Origin: Tulasnella sp. 424
Taxonomy: Eukaryota > Basidiomycota > Agaricomycetes > Cantharellales > Tulasnellaceae
Length of the DNA stretch: 64,000 nucleotides
Direction: 5' to 3'
Assembly (NCBI GenBank): GCA_019633425.1
Contig: WSUB01000050.1
Location: forward strand, 62,001 to 126,000
Shown: piece by piece, positions 61,492 to 64,000 of the stretch
How the letters are laid out: each line of letters begins with the position of its first letter
How positions within the stretch are numbered: the first letter of the stretch is position 1
Notes under the pieces: model-generated
What the model saw: only the letters and a program-made list of their open reading frames with translations
What the model was told of the DNA's origin: nothing
Databases searched by the model: none
Translations under genes and position numbers: made by a program

Positions 61492-62235
61492 ATGGAGGGT
61501 CCTTCTCAAGCAACGTCGACCATGAGGTCAGAGTCAGAAAACTTGGAGGACCTGTGGAACTCAAGCTCAACTGCCAAACAGATAAAGGCACTTGGGCAGG
61601 TCGAATTGGTGAAGACATACATCTGGTGGGGCATTCAGAACTGAAAGATGACTAACACCAATCTAGGATATAGCAACATTACTTCAACTCGCATCTTCCT
61701 CTATGAAACTGCTTGCCATCCCTCGACCAGGCGAGGTTCCTGAGGAGTCGGAAGGCAATGGGGACTCAACAGCCTCAATACCCGGTTCCCTAACCGCAAA
61801 GGAAGCTGTTGCAACTGGAGAGGAGAGGGCAGAGTTATTCGTTGATCGGGCAAACCAGTACTTCACCACGTTAGATGTAAGACAACCCATATTTGCTTTT
61901 GAGGTCCTCACGCACTTATGATGTGATCATTCGCGTCTCCTTAGACTATCCAGTACAATCTGAAGAAAGCGCTATATCACCTTCGTCAAGAGAAAATCTC
62001 ACCTTCTTCAATCAACGCCCCTCCGCCAGACTTCGTGCCGCCAACGTTGGGTATCGGACCGTCCCGAGATTCCGATGCTTCCTCGTCACCTGAAAAGGAC
62101 GATATCTACCGCCAAGGCCTACAGGAAACAAGGGCGGAGAAGGAGGCCTGGCTTGGCATTGTCGCCTCTCTAGAAATGCTCAAAGCTGCTCGGTCGGCTG
62201 AACTCCCGCTCATGGACCTCGATCACACGAATTAA
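61492..62235 (+). CDS. MED11: Mediator complex subunit 11
   Basis: Head-module subunit of Mediator that contacts Med17/Med22 and TFIIH. Starts MEGPSQATSTMRSESENLED. Then STAKQIKALGQ is joined over a 65-nt intron to DIATLLQLASSSMKLLAIP, the conserved IxxLxxVExDIxxLLxxAS helix of Med11. Next ERAELFVDRANQYFTTLD is joined over a second intron to TIQYNLKKALYHLRQEKI, the second helix of the four-helix bundle with Med22. An exon tail GLQETRAEKEAWLGIVASLE ends DLDHTN. About 190 residues, longer than yeast Med11 because of a Ser/Glu-rich insert (VPEESEGNGDSTASIPG). The family is short and divergent, so the call rests on the two helices. Confidence 0.75.
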
Positions 62236-62732
62236 TACGTATAAGGCTGTTTCAAAAATCCCTCCGCAGTGTAACACTACCCGCTGGCTAGCAGTTTGTC
62301 AACATCGAACACTTTGTTCACACGTTTATGATCTATATAGATTGAATCGAGTGCCAACTCAAGTTATGATGCTTCGGCCGAATTGAAAGGGCAACAGCTT
62401 TAGCGAGGGGGGTCAAACGAGCCATAATTGCTAGGCCTCCGACTCGATCGAACATAAGGGTGGAGGACTGCCAATTCGTTGTGATGCAGGTTCCTCATTA
62501 AGGGTAGTGTTTTATTGCAACGTTATTCAACCGAACAATCCGTACGTTCTGTGATGATTGGTTTGCACTTCCGTTCACCCAATATTAGATTCCAGACTTC
62601 TTCGATGCTTCTTCTGCCTTTAGCAATGTCTCATCATCGTCTGGGAGCGGCGGTGAGGAATCCTTCGCGGAATTCTATGGATGAAAACAGCGCCTTAGCA
62701 ATTGCACACAGAGTGGCGACGGAGGGGAAGGG
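62236..62732. other. Spacer between convergent MED11 and TBCA
   Basis: 497 bp holding both 3' UTRs. The only open frame (62515-62760, +) overlaps the TBCA last exon and has no recognisable motif. No terminator-like or repeated sequence is evident. Confidence 0.4.
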
Positions 62733-63118
62733 TCATACGATGACGTCGCGGAGCGCATGAACAGCGGCCTTCATGCGTGTTTCCGCATCGGGAACCATCT
62801 TCTGGGCCTCTTGCAAGATTTTCTCCTACGGAAGCCAAGGTTTAAGATCCCTCGCACTCGCACAAGCAATGGTTACGAATGAATTGTGACTCACTGCGTT
62901 CCGGAGATCGGCTCCTTCAGCTCCTTCAGCTACGAGCTTGTCGACTCTTTTTCGCTCATTCTCTTCTTCTTTTCGATACACTGCTACCTCTTTGATTAAT
63001 CTAGTGTTGAACGCTGCTAAGTACAGGTGGAAAGGGGGAGAGAAAGATAACGAAGCTACCTTTCCACAACTCCGGTCTTGATTTTCAGTTGCTTCTGAAG
63101 AGCGGCTGTCTCTGACAT
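62733..63118 (-). CDS. RBL2: Tubulin-folding cofactor A
   Basis: Chaperone that binds beta-tubulin after release from CCT (yeast Rbl2, fission yeast Alp31). Three exons: MSETAALQKQLKIKTGVVER, then (intron near 63062-63000) LIKEVAVYRKEEENERKRVD with KLVAEGAEGADLRNA. The last exon, after a second intron ending near 62817, reads EKILQEAQKMVPDAETRMKA and AVHALRDVIV-stop. The LKIKTGVVxRLxKE start and the MVPDxxxR helix are diagnostic. The spliced length of about 95 residues is close to the family norm of about 105. It is head-to-head with RPN11 (174 bp between ATGs). Confidence 0.9.
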
Positions 63119-63292
63119 GGTGGCTGAAGTCGATGAGCGGGTGGTCGATGACGCTTTGGGTGGTGAACGCGGTTTTCGAGGTCCCGAACGGAGACGCGTC
63201 TCGGGGGAAGGACCCCGGACCTGACATAGGACGCGCAAGCTGCAAAGTCGTTAGTCCTCCTCGACCACCACACAACTTACTGACCTCAAAAG

Positions 63293-64000
<708 letters not shown>

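Overview
The window is nuclear DNA of a filamentous fungus, most likely a basidiomycete (Agaricomycetes-like). The genes are eukaryotic and compact, about one per 2 kb, and are broken by many short introns of about 45-110 nt with GT...AG borders. The 5' leaders are pyrimidine-rich, there are no operons, and the proteins match fungal families, including fungal-only ones (DASH Spc19, Svp26, a fungal kinase-like family). I reconstructed the gene models by splicing the sequence by eye; intron borders are inferences except where a conserved protein reads straight through the junction. I see no transposon, rRNA, tRNA, CRISPR array or virus-derived sequence.

Layout, left to right: 3' part of mitochondrial NAD-isocitrate dehydrogenase catalytic subunit (+); COX7, a 62-residue cytochrome oxidase subunit spread over five small exons (-); YEATS protein Yaf9 (+); an 8.7-kb ATR/Mec1/Rad3 checkpoint kinase (-); ribosome-biogenesis endonuclease NOB1 (-); LEU2 (+); haspin kinase (-); an F-box protein (+); a synaptojanin-type phosphoinositide phosphatase (-); Svp26 (-) and ESCRT-III Did2 (+); an unrecognised disordered protein (-); eIF4A-III (-) and SF3a subunit 3 (+); a Cys2/CysA-type serine/homoserine O-acyltransferase (-); a Ptc5-type PP2C (+); an unresolved small gene (-); complex I NDUFS8 (-) and prefoldin 2 (+); a second large disordered protein (-); a Pgc1-like glycerophosphodiesterase (-); acyltransferase Slc1 (-); PAPS reductase MET16 (+); a weak candidate gene (-); secreted RNase T2 (+); KEX1 carboxypeptidase (-); an ER thioredoxin-fold protein (+); DASH subunit Spc19 (+); a kinase-like protein (-); a small zinc-ribbon protein (-); MED11 (+); tubulin cofactor A (-); and the 5' part of proteasome deubiquitinase RPN11 (+).

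Most of this is ordinary core-genome content. Themes that recur are mitochondrial energy metabolism (IDH2, COX7, NDUFS8, Ptc5), sulfur assimilation (Cys2-like, MET16), RNA processing (eIF4A-III, SF3A3, NOB1, zinc-ribbon protein), chromosome segregation and checkpoint control (ATR, haspin, Spc19), and membrane lipid and trafficking functions (synaptojanin, Svp26, Did2, Pgc1-like, Slc1). The strongest layout feature is head-to-head pairing: eleven divergent pairs, most with only 110-370 bp between start codons.

The observations I would follow first are: an in-frame UGA in the glycerophosphodiesterase followed by an open membrane-helix tail; non-canonical catalytic residues in haspin and in the kinase-like protein; GC-AG introns in RPN11 and the ATR gene; and the unresolved genes at 37.5-38.5 kb and 49.0-49.7 kb. 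I did not find a clearly new multi-gene system.
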